Counted from the stretch's first letter, positions 11,401 through 23,819 are shown. The stretch: DNA of 64,000 bases from Golubevia sp. BC0850 (GCA_012976225.1 JAAVVG010000011.1:1-64000); one strand, 5' to 3'. Made by a program: numbers and translations. Notes: a model not told the origin generated them from the letters alone.

Positions 11401-14400
11401 ATTTACGAAAGTCAAGTTCGCCACTTCTCGTCTTGGATACTCACAACTCAGACTTCAATCTGCTTGCTTCCTTGGCTGCTGTTTCAGAAGCTAGAGCCCT
11501 AGACTTCTCATTCAAGCTCTCTTCCAACTGTCTCTCAGCTATCTTCCTCTCAGTAATGTCCATTGAAGCACCGACAACTCCTAGAATCTCTCCATCATCG
11601 TTCATGTCTCCTGGAGCAGTATTCGGAGAATCGACATCAGCTCGCAAAGGAGTGTACTGAGTTCTAAAAAATCTTCCCTCTACTTCCATTTCATGAGTTA
11701 CAGGTTTGCCTTTCATCGCCTCTTGAATAGCAGCTCGAGTAGCTTCCGAATCCCAAATGTCGTAGACGGACTTCCCAATCATAGATTTCTGTTGAGCAGC
11801 TAACTTCTGGGCTGTGTTTCCAGAAGATCTATGAGAGTTCGACATCGAAGAAGTTTCAGATCCTTTCTCAGACTTGGGGCCGTGGTGTCGACTGCCTCTG
11901 GAGTGAGGTCTTCCTCCTCTACCTGAACCAGAATTCGAAGAGTTAGGATCCTCGCTTCCTCCACTTCCAGAAGGTGTAGCTGGGCCTGAAATAAGCTTCA
12001 GCTGTCTGACTCCTGGTCCTTCGGCGATCGTAATCTTGGCTTCTAAGTCGATGGCCCAGAGAGTGACGGCAGCGTGGTCTAAAAGTCTCTGCATTTGCTC
12101 TTGAGTCCTTCGAGAAGCACTCAGAGCTTCTGCTTGGTCGTGCACGTCAGTACAGGTACCTGAAGAAGAAGAAGAAGAAGAAGGAAGAGGAGTGCATCAG
12201 AGGTTTCCGTCTCATCTGGTCAGGTTTTTTGCTCTACGATCTCCAAAGGTTGGAACCAAGAGTACTTACCGATCCATTTAATGATGTTTCCGTCTGCATC
12301 TCTGAGAGGCTGAGCTCGACCTAACATCCATCTCCAAGCACCGTCCCTCCTTCGACATCGATACTCCACCGAGTAGAGTTCACCAGTTCTAAGCGAATGA
12401 CTCCATACTCGACTAGACTCTATCATATCATCAGGATGGAACAGACCTTGCCATCCAACCCCTTGAGATTGAGATCTTGAAGCTCCAGTATACTCATACC
12501 AAGAATCAGAGTACCAGTCGTGATATCCATCCGGATAGGTAGTCCAAACCAGCTGAGGTAAAGTGTTACAAATCATCTTGAAGTATTCTTCTCCCTTTGC
12601 TTGAACATCTCTCCTCTTCTGAGCTTTCTCATCAGTAACATCTCTGAAAGTGATGACTCCACCTATCAGTTCTCCCATTCCTTTGAAATCTCTCATGGGT
12701 CTTGCAGAAATCTCGATTAATTTTCTAGTAAAGGTGACTGGATTGATTAATCCTATTAGCATCGGCTCTACGACCTCTCCAAGCACCGAAGCTTTGTAAA
12801 TTGGAAACTCATTATCAGGTAAAGGAGTAACGAAATCTTCTCTAAAACAATCCATAGCACTTGAAATGAAAGTCACATCGACATCTCCATCTAGAACCTC
12901 ATTCCCATCTTCGTCGATGGTGATTTTAGGACCAGATGGATCTTTCTTCTCGTATTCACCTAGGAGTTCATCACAAGCCTTGTTTCTATAAACCGTAGAA
13001 CCATCACAAGACATAGCCATGATAGCGTTCTCAGTAGAATGTAGCAGAGCCTCTTTCAAAGCTTCGACTTTTGATAAATGGATGTCTCTTGGTGACATTC
13101 TCCTAGGACTAGAAGCGACAGGTTGAAAACTGACGGTGTAGAAAGCTTCATGAAGTAAAGCTCCAGTAGCTCTTCTCTCATTCAAGGGATTCATCATTTG
13201 ATCGGATGGACTAGATCCCATTTGATGAGGGGAGACGAATTCTTCAGGTCCAGTATTTCGACGACTTGGTCCTCCACTTCCTGTAGGGCCATTGAATTTG
13301 AATTGATTCCTTTGTCCAAATGGATCGGCAAACATCTGATCGTTTGCGAACCATGCTGAGACTGACATGTCAGCTCTGAAGATTCGACCATCTTCTCCGT
13401 CCATCATTGAGATTCGAGTTGTCATTGGTCCTAGCCACGTCTTCTCGGATTTGGCTGCTGCGTCGTTCAAAGTGAGATGATAGATGTTCTTCGATCCCTC
13501 TACTATGAACTTCTCTAGAGAGGAACCTATGCATCCTGTAGCTGAAGTTTGAAGCATCTGTTGTGGCAGGAAAAAGAGAGAGTGGAGTTAGAGGAAATGA
13601 CCAGGAAAATCACACGTCTATCTTTTTCCCCTCCAGTTCCCAAAGCTCGCTCTTGGTCCTTCAGTATCTTCCGATGTCGGAGAATCATTTCTGTCCTGCC
13701 ACCCATTCTGTCTGACGTCGTTCAAGCCGCCGAAGCTGCTAGTCCTACCCTGCTGTTTCCTTCCTTTCCAGAGTTCCAATAACCAGCTTTACCTGATGGC
13801 ATCCACAACCAATCTTTCCGTTCCTGTTCTCCCAAGCTCTACATTTCTGAGCCCACACCATATGTCCATTTCCACTGTCTCGTCGTACTCACACCTTCAG
13901 CAGCTCTGTTCAACATCCTAACATTCCTACCTGAATCCAACACAGCAAGAGGAGCGGGTGTGAAGTAAAGAGCTCGTAAAGACTCATCTAGATCGAGCTA
14001 AGTAGGGAGAATTCATCGAAAGAAAGATTAGCATCCCTAGTGTGTAGTGAAATTCTCTTTCTCAACTCACCATTCTATGAGAACTAGCTTCCTTCCTTTG
14101 ATAATGGTGATGTTGATTGTTTGCGAATCTTTCCGATCTCTGATCTCCAGAAGCTTGATAACCTCTACTGTAAGGAGTTGAAGAAGTTTGAGAAGTAGAA
14201 GAAGAAGGTTGTCTAGAATGAGAAGCAAAAGGATTGGGATTTGGAGTTTGAGGAGAATGTTCAGGTTGATACCAATTTTGACGAGGTTTCTTTTCTACTT
14301 GCTCTTCTTCTTCTTGATTTTGTTCTATAGATTGTTGAGGAGAAGGTTCGGTTGGATCTTCTTGAATAGCAGAAGGGGGAGAAATGGATTTCGAATCTTC

Positions 14401-15249
14401 TCTAGCTTGCAATTCTTCTTGTTCTTTATTGTGTTGTTTCAAAGATTCTTCGTCTAAAGATGAGATAACGGAACTTCCAGATGCAGATGATGGTCTTGGA
14501 GGTGGTGGGTAATGATATGGAACAGTTCCAGTTGGAACTCCAGTTGGTGTGAAGGAAGACCTTCTGAGAGATTGGAAATTGGAATCGGTTGTTTGATTGG
14601 AAGGTGGATTGAATAAAGAACTTAACCCAGTTGAATTATCAGTTGAATTGAATAAAAGTGAATGTAAATTGGCAGAAGCTGAATTAGAAATGGAGGATGA
14701 AATTGGAGAGGAAGGTTCTGCTACAGAGGCAATTGGTAATGGTGGTGGCTGATCGGTTTGAATCGATTCCAATTGAGTTGCAGATTCTTCTCTTTGATCT
14801 GATAATTTAGATTTCTGTAATCTCTTTGAACCTTTCCTTCCTAAAGTTGTAGTTGTTGGGTTCAGGTTGGATGGCTCTGTCGAAGCAGAAGCACTAGAGT
14901 CGGCCACCGCTGCTCCTTCTACTGGAAGCTGAGATTGAAGTATTTCTAATTGTGGACTACTTGAAGCAGGTCTCTTTCTAGAGTTTGAACTTGACTTGCC
15001 TTGAGTGTCCACACGTGAGGGAGTTGCTGAAGACGTCTTGAAGGAAGTTGAGGGGTGGAAGAGGAGAGGAGAGGAGATCGGTGACTGCTGCGTGAGTTCG
15101 CTTTGAGAGATGCTCGCTCCCTCGATCGCTCTAGATGATTCAAGAGGGTGATTCAAAGGATAGGAAAGGATAGAGGATGGTAGATGGAGAGGATGAAGAG
15201 GAGAGAGGGCAAAAGAAAGGGACCCATGAAGTTGAATCTTTTTTCCCAT
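8420..15249 (-). CDS. PAS-domain hybrid histidine kinase with receiver domain
   Basis: Two-component sensor: autophosphorylates on His and relays to its own receiver Asp, then presumably to an Ypd1-type phosphotransfer protein. Exons on the complement: 15249-14071, 13997-13893, 13846-13793, 13557-12270, 12159-11445, 11343-11189, 11077-10775, 10696-10629, 10524-10485, 10396-10059, 9966-9900, 9822-9714, 9619-8611, 8521-8420; 5532 nt, 1843 residues, every phase closes. Residues 1-393 are Ser/Gln-rich and disordered. PAS-like segments follow (PLAVLDSGRNVRMLNRAAE near 415; a PAS/PAC region around YHDWYSDSWYEYTG and YRCRRRDGAWRWMLG). The H-box is ANMSHEIRTP (His1120), the N-box LTNAIKF, and the G-boxes DTGCGI and GGTGLGL. 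The receiver starts ILVAEDNKVNQ, with phospho-acceptor Asp1431 in LVLMDCQMPEMDG and Lys1485 in YLSKPVK. There are no membrane segments, so a cytosolic sensor is likely. Oddly, ~360 Ser/Asn-rich residues follow the receiver. The exact fungal HK group is not assigned. Confidence 0.92.
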
Positions 15250-15482
15250 CGTCGATTCGATGTCGGGGCTAGAATCTTGAATGGTTCCGCTCCTTCCGTT
15301 TCACTCAGCTCGCAAATTGATTTGATTTGATTATTTCTTCCTATGTATTTTGAAAGTCCCTTTCATTGCCATCACCGAACATCTCTGAGAGAGAACGCTT
15401 CCTCGGACCAATTACTGCGAGAGTAACGAGACTGAACAGACCGCCAAAGCTTCGAGCTCGCGCACCATCATCCCTATCCTCC
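15250..15482. promoter_or_regulatory. Divergent promoter, histidine kinase / AP-2 mu
   Basis: 233 bp between the two divergent ATGs must carry both promoters and 5' leaders. No TATA box was seen. Confidence 0.5.
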
Positions 15483-18144
15483 ATGATTTCGGTTAGTGAA
15501 GAGATACAAGCTTCCTCCGTCAATCTTTACAAACTGACATTTCAATCTCTTCAATCTTCTTCTTAGGCATTCTTCATCTTCAACCAAAAGGGAGAGGTAC
15601 GTCTTGTCTTGATTCAACTCTCCACCCTTTGTTCTCATCCCCAGAATGATCCTAATCTCCTATCTTCTTCTAATCCCCAATCCTTTCCTCTAGGTTCTCA
15701 TCTCCAGGCTATTTAGAAACGATCTCAAGTCAGTCCTTCATTCTTGCTTCAAGTTACTTACGCTCCATACCAATCTTTAGCATTCAATCAAGAAGACCCA
15801 ATTGACCCTATCCTTCTCTTATCTCATCCTTACCCTTCCATCACACCAGGCGATCCATAGCTGAAATCTTTCGAATTCAAGTAGTTTCAAATCCAGATGT
15901 CAGATCTCCCATCATTACTCTTGGAAGCACCTCTTTCTTTCATGTGAGGCATGAGAACCTTTATGTCGTCGCTGTCACAAAGTGAGTAGTGGCTTCTCTT
16001 TGAGCAAGGTTAAGATACGCAAACAGTTGTTGGGGCTCTCACAAGGGGGCTGAAGTGATGACTCAATCAGATGAAGAGATTGGAGTCCTGGAATGATCAG
16101 GAAGGACGAGATTTGTGAGATGTCTCTTCTGAGGGCCAATCTAAGGAAGGACCCGAAATTACATACCCTCTTACATACCCTCTTACATACCCTCAAGATC
16201 AAAAAAAAAATCTAGAGCAAGATACTTTGAGTCCTGGAAGACGGAAGACATGGGGGGAAAGGTCCCAGCAGCGATCTCCGAGACACCCTTTCCTCGAGAC
16301 TTTCTCTCCTAGCTCTCTGACATCAAGCTCGGATATCCTTCAAACCTTTCTCAAAATCCGTTTCAAAAGTCTGCGATTCATGCCGAAGAGACTCATGAAC
16401 TGATCGCTCCTCCGTCCTTTCCTCTCCTCTAATCTTCTCCCGCTACATCCTTGACTTCGAAATTGACTTCCTACGATTCACTTCTACCTTCAAACCACTT
16501 CTCAATTCTTCTAATCCCTCAACTGCATCTCTTCGGATTCAACCTCGTACCTCCTTTCAAACAGGTGCAACGCAAACGCAGCTTTAGTCTTCGAGTTCTG
16601 TTACAGAGTCATCTCGATTGGGAGATCTTATTTCGGGAAGTTCGATGAGGAAGCGGTCAAGAACAATTTCGTGTTGTTTTACGAGCTGTTAGATGGTGAG
16701 TGCTGAGCAGAAACCTGTGTCTAGAAAGTCGATGCTTGACATCTGGAGAATTTTAGATTTGATCGGTCGAATGAATGCATGCTATTTGTTTCGACTGACG
16801 AATCCCGGAAGGCTAGCCTCAGAAGCTTCCGCCAAAGTGAAACTGCTTTGCTCGTTCTGGGGGAAGAGAGATCCGAACTACTCAAAGAGAGATAACGACT
16901 GCGACTTTCGTGCTCTAATGTTGACCTTTATCCTTTCCTTCTCCATCTCCTTTCTTCTCTCTCTTTCTCTCTCTCTCTCTCTAGAAATCCTCGACTTTGG
17001 CTATCCTCAAAACTCCGAAACCGATACCCTCAAAATGTACATCACAACAGAATCCATCAAGTCAGAACAAGCAGTACGAGAAGATTCCTCAAAAATCACA
17101 ATTCAAGCAACAGGAGCCATGTCATGGAGGAGAGCTGACGTGAAGTACAGGAAGAACGAAGCTTTTGTGGATGTGATTGAAACTGTGAATTTACTGATGA
17201 GTAGTAAAGGTACAGTTCTGAGAGCTGATGTTGATGGACAGATTTTGATGAGGGCTTACTTGAGCGGAACTCCAGAGTGTCGGTTTGGATTGAATGATAA
17301 GCTGGTTTTAGATAAGAGGTGAGTTAGTACGAGATCAGATACTGGGAAAGACGGGTAGGGGAGAAGTTCTGACATTCGATCCCTCCACCCTCGCTTCGCT
17401 TTCTAGTCATTCGAAATCAGCTTCAACATCCAAAGAGGTTTCATCAGTAGAATTAGATGATTGTCAATTCCATCAATGTGTCAAACTCTCGAAATTCGAT
17501 GTGGATAGATCGATCTCTTTCATTCCACCCGATGGAGAATTCGAATTAATGAGATATAGAACTACTACGTCAGTGAATCTTCCATTTAAAGTTCATCCAA
17601 TCGTAGAAGAAGTCAGTAAATCAAAGGTCGATTACACTATTCATTTGAAAGCAAATTTCGATTCCAAATTAAATGCAAACAATGTTGTTTTAAGAATTCC
17701 CACACCGCTCAATACTACCAATGTCAAATGTCAAGTCGCACTTGGAAAGGCCAAATATCTACCGGATGAGAATGTCATCGTTTGGAAGTAAGTCGCATTC
17801 GAGATGCGACGAGGAAAGGAACTGTCTACTCCACGATTCGCTGCTGACACTTCGATCTATTTCCTCTCCCATTCTTTCCCTCTCTGCTTAGAATCCCTCG
17901 AATGCAAGGTTTAGCTGAATGCACACTCACAGCAGAAGCAACTCGATCCTCAACGACACATTCTAAACCTTGGTCCCGTCCGCCAATCGATCTCGACTTC
18001 CAGGTTTTGATGTTCACCTCCTCTGGGCTTTTAGTCAGATTCTTGAAGGTGTTCGAACAGAGTGGATATCAGAGTGTCAAGTGGGTCAGGTATTTGAGTA
18101 GAGGTGGAACTGGTAACGGTAGTAGTTATTCCTTCAGGATCTAA
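15483..18144 (+). CDS. apm4: AP-2 complex subunit mu (clathrin adaptor)
   Basis: Medium subunit of the AP-2 adaptor that binds YxxPhi cargo signals and phosphoinositides during clathrin-mediated endocytosis. Exons 15483-15491 (9 nt, MIS), 15567-15596, 15694-15728, 15850-15981, 16565-16695, 16985-17318, 17407-17787, 17892-18144; 434 residues, the normal mu2 length. The N-terminal longin-like half reads [19 protein letters not shown] and [23 protein letters not shown]. The C-terminal mu homology domain contains [47 protein letters not shown] and ends near [16 protein letters not shown] and [13 protein letters not shown] separate it from mu1 (AP-1). The intron at 15982-16564 is unusually long (583 nt) and holds a 12-bp tandem repeat. 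Confidence 0.95.
16159..16194. repeat. 12-bp tandem repeat (TTACATACCCTC) x3
   Basis: Three perfect copies inside the long intron 15982-16564 of the AP-2 mu gene. Probably a length-polymorphic minisatellite. Confidence 0.9.
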
Positions 18145-18378
18145 AGCAAGTCAAGGAAATTCTCCGCCTCGTTCGCTTTCTCGGTGTTCATAGTTACTTT
18201 TTTCAACCATCTTTATTCAGCTTCTAGCAATGTTCATAACGTTCTCTTCTCATCTTCCTCGTGACCAAGTTCGACGAGGCCTTTCTCCTGTTAACTCCTG
18301 AACGCCTGACTGAACACGTTGAGACAACCTCCTTCAGAATCCTTCTTTCTCAGCTCTTCCTTGACCCACTCACTCAAG

Positions 18379-19947
18379 ATGAGATGTATCTCTACAACTC
18401 TAATTCTTCTAGTTTCTTCTCTGATACTCATTTTCTCGATAGCCAAAGCTCAACCTCTATTAACAACAAAACTCGATCAAAATCTTTACCTTCAAAATCC
18501 AAACCAATTGATCTTCAAAGATGCTGGCAATTCTACCGAGGGACAGGCAGTAGGGTTGGAGGGACATAAGATGGGAAACGTTTTCGTGAGTCAAATCTTG
18601 CTGGAGAGAATCTAGAAAGAGGGAATTTGGTACAAAGGGGAGCAAGTGATTTTGCAATGATCTACAATCAATCCTATCAATAAAGTAAGGCGTGGAGATG
18701 CCATGTTCTGATCTTCGAACTCCATCTCTTTTTTTTGGTTTTCAATGTGAACAGCTAATCAGACACGCAGAGAAGCGAAAGAGGGAGAAGCCTGGATTGA
18801 GTGAAAGGGGCTTGGAGAGAGCTGAGTGTCTTCGAGGTGTCTTTGGAAAGGGCAAGAGAAGAGAAGTTGAGTGAGTAGTTCTTGCTGGCAACGTACTTTC
18901 GGTTTTCTGTGTTCAGAGAAGGCGAGATTCTATAGGAAAAGATGATGTCGGAGAGTTGTGGTGATTATAGGATGTTGGACTGCGCAGATGCAAGCATGCT
19001 CAACGTAAGACTTGTGAGCTTGAATAGTCAGTTCAGTCACTTCGGCTTTAGTCAAGAGGACAGGGTCAGGACTCTACATAGGAGGGGCGAGACAGGCAGC
19101 TAGCTGATAAGGACTTCCGACTGGCCACTCCCTAACCTTTTTCCCCTTGCTCGCCTCCATTTTTGTTCTCCCTTTAAAGCTTCGTCATGGCGCAAGACTT
19201 CAAGCCAGATGGAAGAAGGAAGAGACCATTTGAGACAGTGAGTAACAACCCCTTTTCTGCCACCAAATCTCGACTCTTCTGATATCCCTATCTGTTTCAC
19301 TTTGACTCGATAGGTTCTACCATTAGCTAAAGATCTTAACAAGAAGGTTCATCGTGGTTGTGATAGGGAGTGAGTTTTTTTTTGAAGCTGCTCTTCTTCG
19401 ACCTTTTCTTCTTCTCTCTGACTTTCTCTTCTTCTCGCCTTCCTTTCAACCTTAGCGATGTGAGTCTTCCACTCTCTCCTCTCACTTCGTCGTTCGTCCA
19501 TGTTTAACCTCTATCTCTCTCTCCTTTCCCTTTCCCCAGCCAAAATGTGCAGCTTCAGTAGTGAATCATTACGCCTCTCAATCCAAGAACGTTCTTCTAG
19601 CATGGGAGCACAACCGTCTGAGCGAGGTAGCTCAACACTTGGGAGTAAAACACTTGAGGTATCCTTCTTCCAGATACGACATCATTTTCAGGTTACGAGC
19701 TAACAAGAACGGAAAGTGGAAAGTTAGAAGTATCACAAGTGAAGAATGCAAACATTTAGATGGCAAATTCAAAGGTTGGCATGCAAGGAAATTTAGAGGG
19801 AAGTTTGTGGACTCTGGAAGTTGGGAAACTGAGAGAGAAGCTGAAGAAGGAGAAGATGGAGTTGAAGGAGTCGATGGATTGGATGATGGGATTGAAGATT
19901 TAGAGGAAATGTCCGAGGGTTTGGAAGAGGATGGAGACGAAGAGTAG
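18379..19947 (+). CDS. Secreted histidine-phosphatase (phosphoglycerate-mutase-like) protein
   Basis: Branch-1 histidine phosphatase fold with a signal peptide, so probably secretory-pathway or extracellular; the substrate is unknown. Exons 18379-18585, 18755-18870, 19180-19237, 19314-19369, 19456-19459 (only 4 nt), 19540-19947; 849 nt, 282 residues, all phases close. Residues 1-24 form a hydrophobic signal sequence (LILLVSSLILIFSIAKA). The catalytic motif is FLIRHAEKRK at about residue 69. Downstream come the GLSERGLERAE helix, MAQDFKPDGRRKRPFETV, CDRDDPKCA and LLAWEHNRLSEVAQHLG, which carries the second catalytic His. These match the fungal single-domain RHxEK family in order. The C-terminus is a ~40-residue Glu/Asp tail. 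Without the 4-nt exon the CDRDD segment and the reading frame are lost. Confidence 0.82.
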
Positions 19948-20732
19948 TAAGCTAGAGTCATTAATGATCCGATCTTTCTCTCACAAACCGCGTAAGCAGA
20001 ACATCGAATTTCAAGTTCTTCTGTTTCACTTGAACGATTTCCATTTAACGAACCTCAAACATGGGACTTCACTCTTCGTAACAACGAAAACAGGTCTACC
20101 ATTGTTACGACCATAGAGTTCCTCAATTCCAAGACTTCTTTCCTTAAAACCTCCATTCTATTGTAGTCTATCATTCCCTCAAAGTCACGTTTTCTCTCAA
20201 TCTTTCTTGTTAGATTTTCTTTTCTCTTCTCCTCTCTCTCTATTCCTCTTTTTCTTCTCGCTCTTTTTACCATCTTGAACCTCCAAATGTCCCCTTCTCT
20301 GATGTAATGTAATTTTAGAGTTCAACTCAAGATACCTTTCTTCCAGTTCTACATGACCTTTTTCTCCTCTTTTCGGCTGATCGATCTTCAGAAGAGACCA
20401 ACACCAAATTCTCGTGAGGCTGGAATGAGAGAAGCAGCAACCTGAGTTTTCTCTGCGCTTAGATCGATTTTCAAAGCCACAGTATGCTTGGAATGAATGT
20501 CGAGATTTGAGTGCTCGATTAGATAAGGACGAGATACAATTACAAGTACAAAAGAGAACGTGAGGGTTTACCGAAGAGTGAAAGGGAACTGGAAAACTGA
20601 TGAATAGAGAGAGAGCAAAAGACGTACAAAAAACAGACAAGTGGAATCATCGAAGGAAAGGAGCTTGAAGTGAGAAGTCAAGAGTCTTCTGACCTCTTCT
20701 AAAGACGAACTTCAAGATTCTGTCTTGATCGT
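19948..20732. other. Intergenic between convergent genes, no supported gene
   Basis: 3' flanks of the histidine phosphatase and the STEEP1-like gene. Pyrimidine-rich; nothing recognisable. Confidence 0.6.
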
Positions 20733-21751
20733 CTATTCAACTATTTCTCCACCCTTCTCCTTTATGCTTTCGGCCTCTTTACCATCTTCTCCAAAGAACA
20801 CATCTCTCGGTGTCTCGCCTTGAACTTCAGACACAGAACCTTTGAAGAGAAAAACGAACCCAAGACCAGATTTGATAGGCGGAGGGGTATGTTCGTAGCC
20901 AAGCGGAAGGTCACAACGAGTACAGTTGAACCTGTACTGTTTTTCTAGAGTTCCGTCAGGCCTGAAGAGAGAGTTTGTTGGGAAGGCAAGAAAGAGAGTA
21001 AGGGGAGGAGAAGAGAAGAAGAGTGTCAGCTCGCCTCTCAGTAGGGACCGGGAGGTTTGGGAGAGAGCGAAGTAATGGAAACAGAATAGCCAAAAAATTC
21101 GAATAGCCTTTGCTCTGGCAGGGTGAGCAATAAGAGAATTGCTTTCCGCTCCAGCCGAAGGAAATCGACCAACTCCCCCAGATGACATCTCTTGTTCCCA
21201 TTCTCTCATCCCTCCTTTCTGGAACTGTTCGAGGTGAAATTGCTTGGTACCTCTGTAAGCGATACTAGCAGCCCGTGCTCTCAACAACATTTTCAGCCAC
21301 TCTCCAACCCTCGATGCTGCCCCAGCTTATTTCAGAGTTGGACTCACCTCTTCAACATGGTCTGACCCGCCTGTTTAGCATTCAACTTAAATACCCTAGC
21401 TTTCCTGACCTTTCCCTCTCGATCTGGAACACTGTCCAAAACTCTCAAGACGTGACTCTGATCGATGGGTCGAATTGGACACTGATTCAAAGATTTGTCG
21501 CATACCAAAGCGAATTCACCACAAATGCAGAAGAAGACTTTGAGTTGAGATCTTAGATGTGAATCATCTTTTGATGAAGAGATTGCTGACTGTGGGAGAG
21601 AGGAGAGGAGAGGAAAAGGATTGGCGATTCGCAAATTGGTGGGATAGGAAGGAACGGATCGAGCGTCCACTTCTTTCCTATCTTGACTGGATGATGATGG
21701 ATAAGATCAATATTTCAAATGATTACTTACTCTTGATACTACTTTTGGCAT
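20733..21751 (-). CDS. STEEP1 (CXorf56)-family protein
   Basis: Homologue of the conserved eukaryotic CXorf56/STEEP1 family. Human STEEP1 helps STING leave the ER and also copurifies with spliceosomes; a fungus without STING probably keeps an RNA or ER role. Complement exons 21751-21731 (21 nt), 21589-21348, 20961-20733; 163 residues. The first exon MPKVVSR is identical to the human N-terminus. Further matches are LKVFFCICGEFALVCD, CPIRPIDQSHV, then TMLKRRPDGTLEKQYRFNC-TRC-LPLGY, with a four-cysteine pattern (CIC and CTRC) suggesting zinc binding. The second intron (20962-21347, 386 nt) is long and is bridged by an unrelated open frame. The C-terminus is shorter than in animals and ends in an acidic stretch. 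Confidence 0.85.
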
Positions 21752-21838
21752 GATCCGAAAAGTGGGTGGGTGAAGCTGTAAAGCTGCAAGGAGTCTGAAA
21801 CAGTAAAAGTCAAGTGGGATCTTCTCAACCACCACAGC

Positions 21839-21865
21839 ATCAAGAATCAAGAATCAAGAATCAAG
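21839..21865. repeat. Short tandem repeat (ATCAAGA) x3.9
   Basis: 7-bp unit repeated almost four times in the 251-bp divergent promoter between the STEEP1-like and Nudix genes. Confidence 0.85.
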
Positions 21866-22002
21866 CAGCAACTTCAATTCTTTGCAAGTGGAAAAGATCA
21901 TTTACTCGTCTAAAGGAAATCAGAACTCGACACTCAAATCATCTGAGGACTGGACTTCCGGAAGAATCTCTCTCCTTCCTCCACTAATCTGCCAACAGCC
22001 AA

Positions 22003-23819
22003 ATGTCTGCAATTTCGGATGCTACAGTCATTCCAAGAGTTGGCGTAGCTCTCTTACTAGTAGATCACAGAAACTTTGTCTTAATAGGCAAAAGGATTGG
22101 CTCGCATGGTCATGGTACTTTAGTAAGTTTTCCCCATCTCCAGCTCCAACTTATACCTCCCTTCAATCTGCTCATTCCTTCTCTGCTCTCAACAGGCACT
22201 GCCAGGAGGACATCTAGATCACAATGAATCATTCGAACAATGTGCTTCAAGAGAATTAGAAGAAGAAACTGGGATCCAAATCGGTGAAACCTCTTCTCTG
22301 AACACATCTTCTCTCAGATCAACAGCTGTCGAAACAGAGTTACAATCACTTTCAGAGATCAAATACGTCACGACCATCAATTCAACCAACATGACAGATG
22401 GTGGAGTTGATGAGAAACCTAAGCACTATGTCACTATCTTCATGAGGGCAAATGTCGAACCTAGAGAAGGAGAAGAGGAAGTAGTCGCAGAGGTGAGTCA
22501 AACGTTCAGCTTCGGTTCGTTGAATTTAGATGATCGGAGGCTTGCTCTGGATACAAAGAAGATCAATTTTCTCCTTAGGATCTTATGAGAGGAGGATAGA
22601 GCAATGTTGTGGAGTTTCGAGAAGGAAAGACGACGGGACCTTCTTCCCTTGGCCACATCTGACATTTCCATCTCCGCTCTACAATTCTCACCAGGTCAGA
22701 GAACCAAATAAATGCCTAGGTTGGTTATGGGTTCCGATCTCTTATCTTGAATCAGTAGCTGCTTCACAGATAGAGCTGACCAGACTGAGAGAGGCAGCGG
22801 CGTCGAAAGGAAATGCTTTACCAGTCTCTTTGGAGAAAATGTTAGAAGCTCAAAGGTTAGCTGAAGCTCTTAGAAGTTCTGGTGATGTCAGGAGAGTGGA
22901 GAAAGGAAGTCGACTTTCAGGAGAGGTGAGTTCACAGCAAAGAGGATTTGGAGCGTCGAACCTCATTATTTACTCTTGATTCTCTCTTTTCTCTCTGTTT
23001 TTGAACGAACAGTCTTTTCATGAAAGAGAGCAGTTTATAGCTACTGGATCTTCAGCAATTCGAGAAGATCTAAGAGACACGCTAGAGAGAAGACCTGCTC
23101 TAGAAACTATCAATTCTTCATCTTCAAATCCAGCTACAACTTCTCCTTCTCAAGAAATTTCGTCTCCTCTATCTTTACCTACAAGTGTTGAACCTACCAA
23201 CATTTTCAAACCAGAAGTTGACCCTATAAAGATTCCGACGAAGGAAGAACCGATCGAACTAGAAGACGAAGGTCCAATACCAGAAGCAATTCAAAATCTA
23301 CATGCAGGAAGACCTCGAAAGTCCCATTCGAGAAATACTTCCCTCAGTGCAAACAATCTTCCAAGTCCAGTTTCTTCACCTTTGAGAAGTACTTATGCTG
23401 CCTTAGGAAATGAAGGTCCATCTTCTGCAAGTGCAAGTGGTTCTCCAGTTTTAAACAGGAGTAATTTACCAAGATCTCCTTTCTTGTATCATCAAGATCA
23501 TCCTTCCAATCATTCAAATCATTATTCTACCGTTTCTAGGAGTCCTTCTAATTCATCTGCCGTTTTAAGTCCTGTGATTGGATCGAAATCTTCAATTGAA
23601 GCTACTAATAATCAGAGTTCTCATAATTTGATGCATAGTCCTAATACTCATTCTCATACTCATGTTAACTCCAATGCTACGAGACAACCAAAGCCTTTGT
23701 CCGAAGAAGAAGCTACTGCTTGGGAATTGGCTGAAGACTTTACTCAAGGAGCTTCTCTGTTTTCTCCTCTCTTGAAACTTATTCAAAGTGGAGTAGATCT
23801 GTTGGGAAGTGGGGTTTAG
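22003..23819 (+). CDS. Nudix hydrolase with long disordered C-terminal extension
   Basis: Hydrolyses a nucleoside diphosphate linked to another moiety; the N-terminal domain resembles small MutT/NUDT15-like nucleotide pyrophosphatases. Exons 22003-22122, 22196-22492, 22695-22925, 23013-23819; 484 residues, all introns in phase 0. The start VGVALLLVDHRNFVLIGKR leads into a perfect Nudix box G45-x5-E51-x7-R59-E-L-x-E-E-x-G-I67. The pattern GHLDHNESFEQCASRELEEE and KHYVTIFMRA fits the NUDT15/YfcD-like group. After about residue 180 there is a helical stretch (QIELTRLREAAASK) and then ~270 residues rich in Ser, Asn, Pro and His with no known domain, ending in a short hydrophobic helix (LFSPLLKLIQSGVDLLG). 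The extension is roughly twice the usual protein length. Confidence 0.87.

Noticed and set aside
16159-16194. CRISPR-like or IS-end repeat
   Set aside because: Three adjacent 12-bp copies with no spacers, inside a spliceosomal intron of a eukaryotic gene.
20962-21347. Open frame through the long intron of the STEEP1-like gene (minus strand)
   Set aside because: Direct splicing 21348 to 20961 rebuilds the conserved TMLKRRPDGTLEKQYR segment; the intronic frame has no family resemblance.
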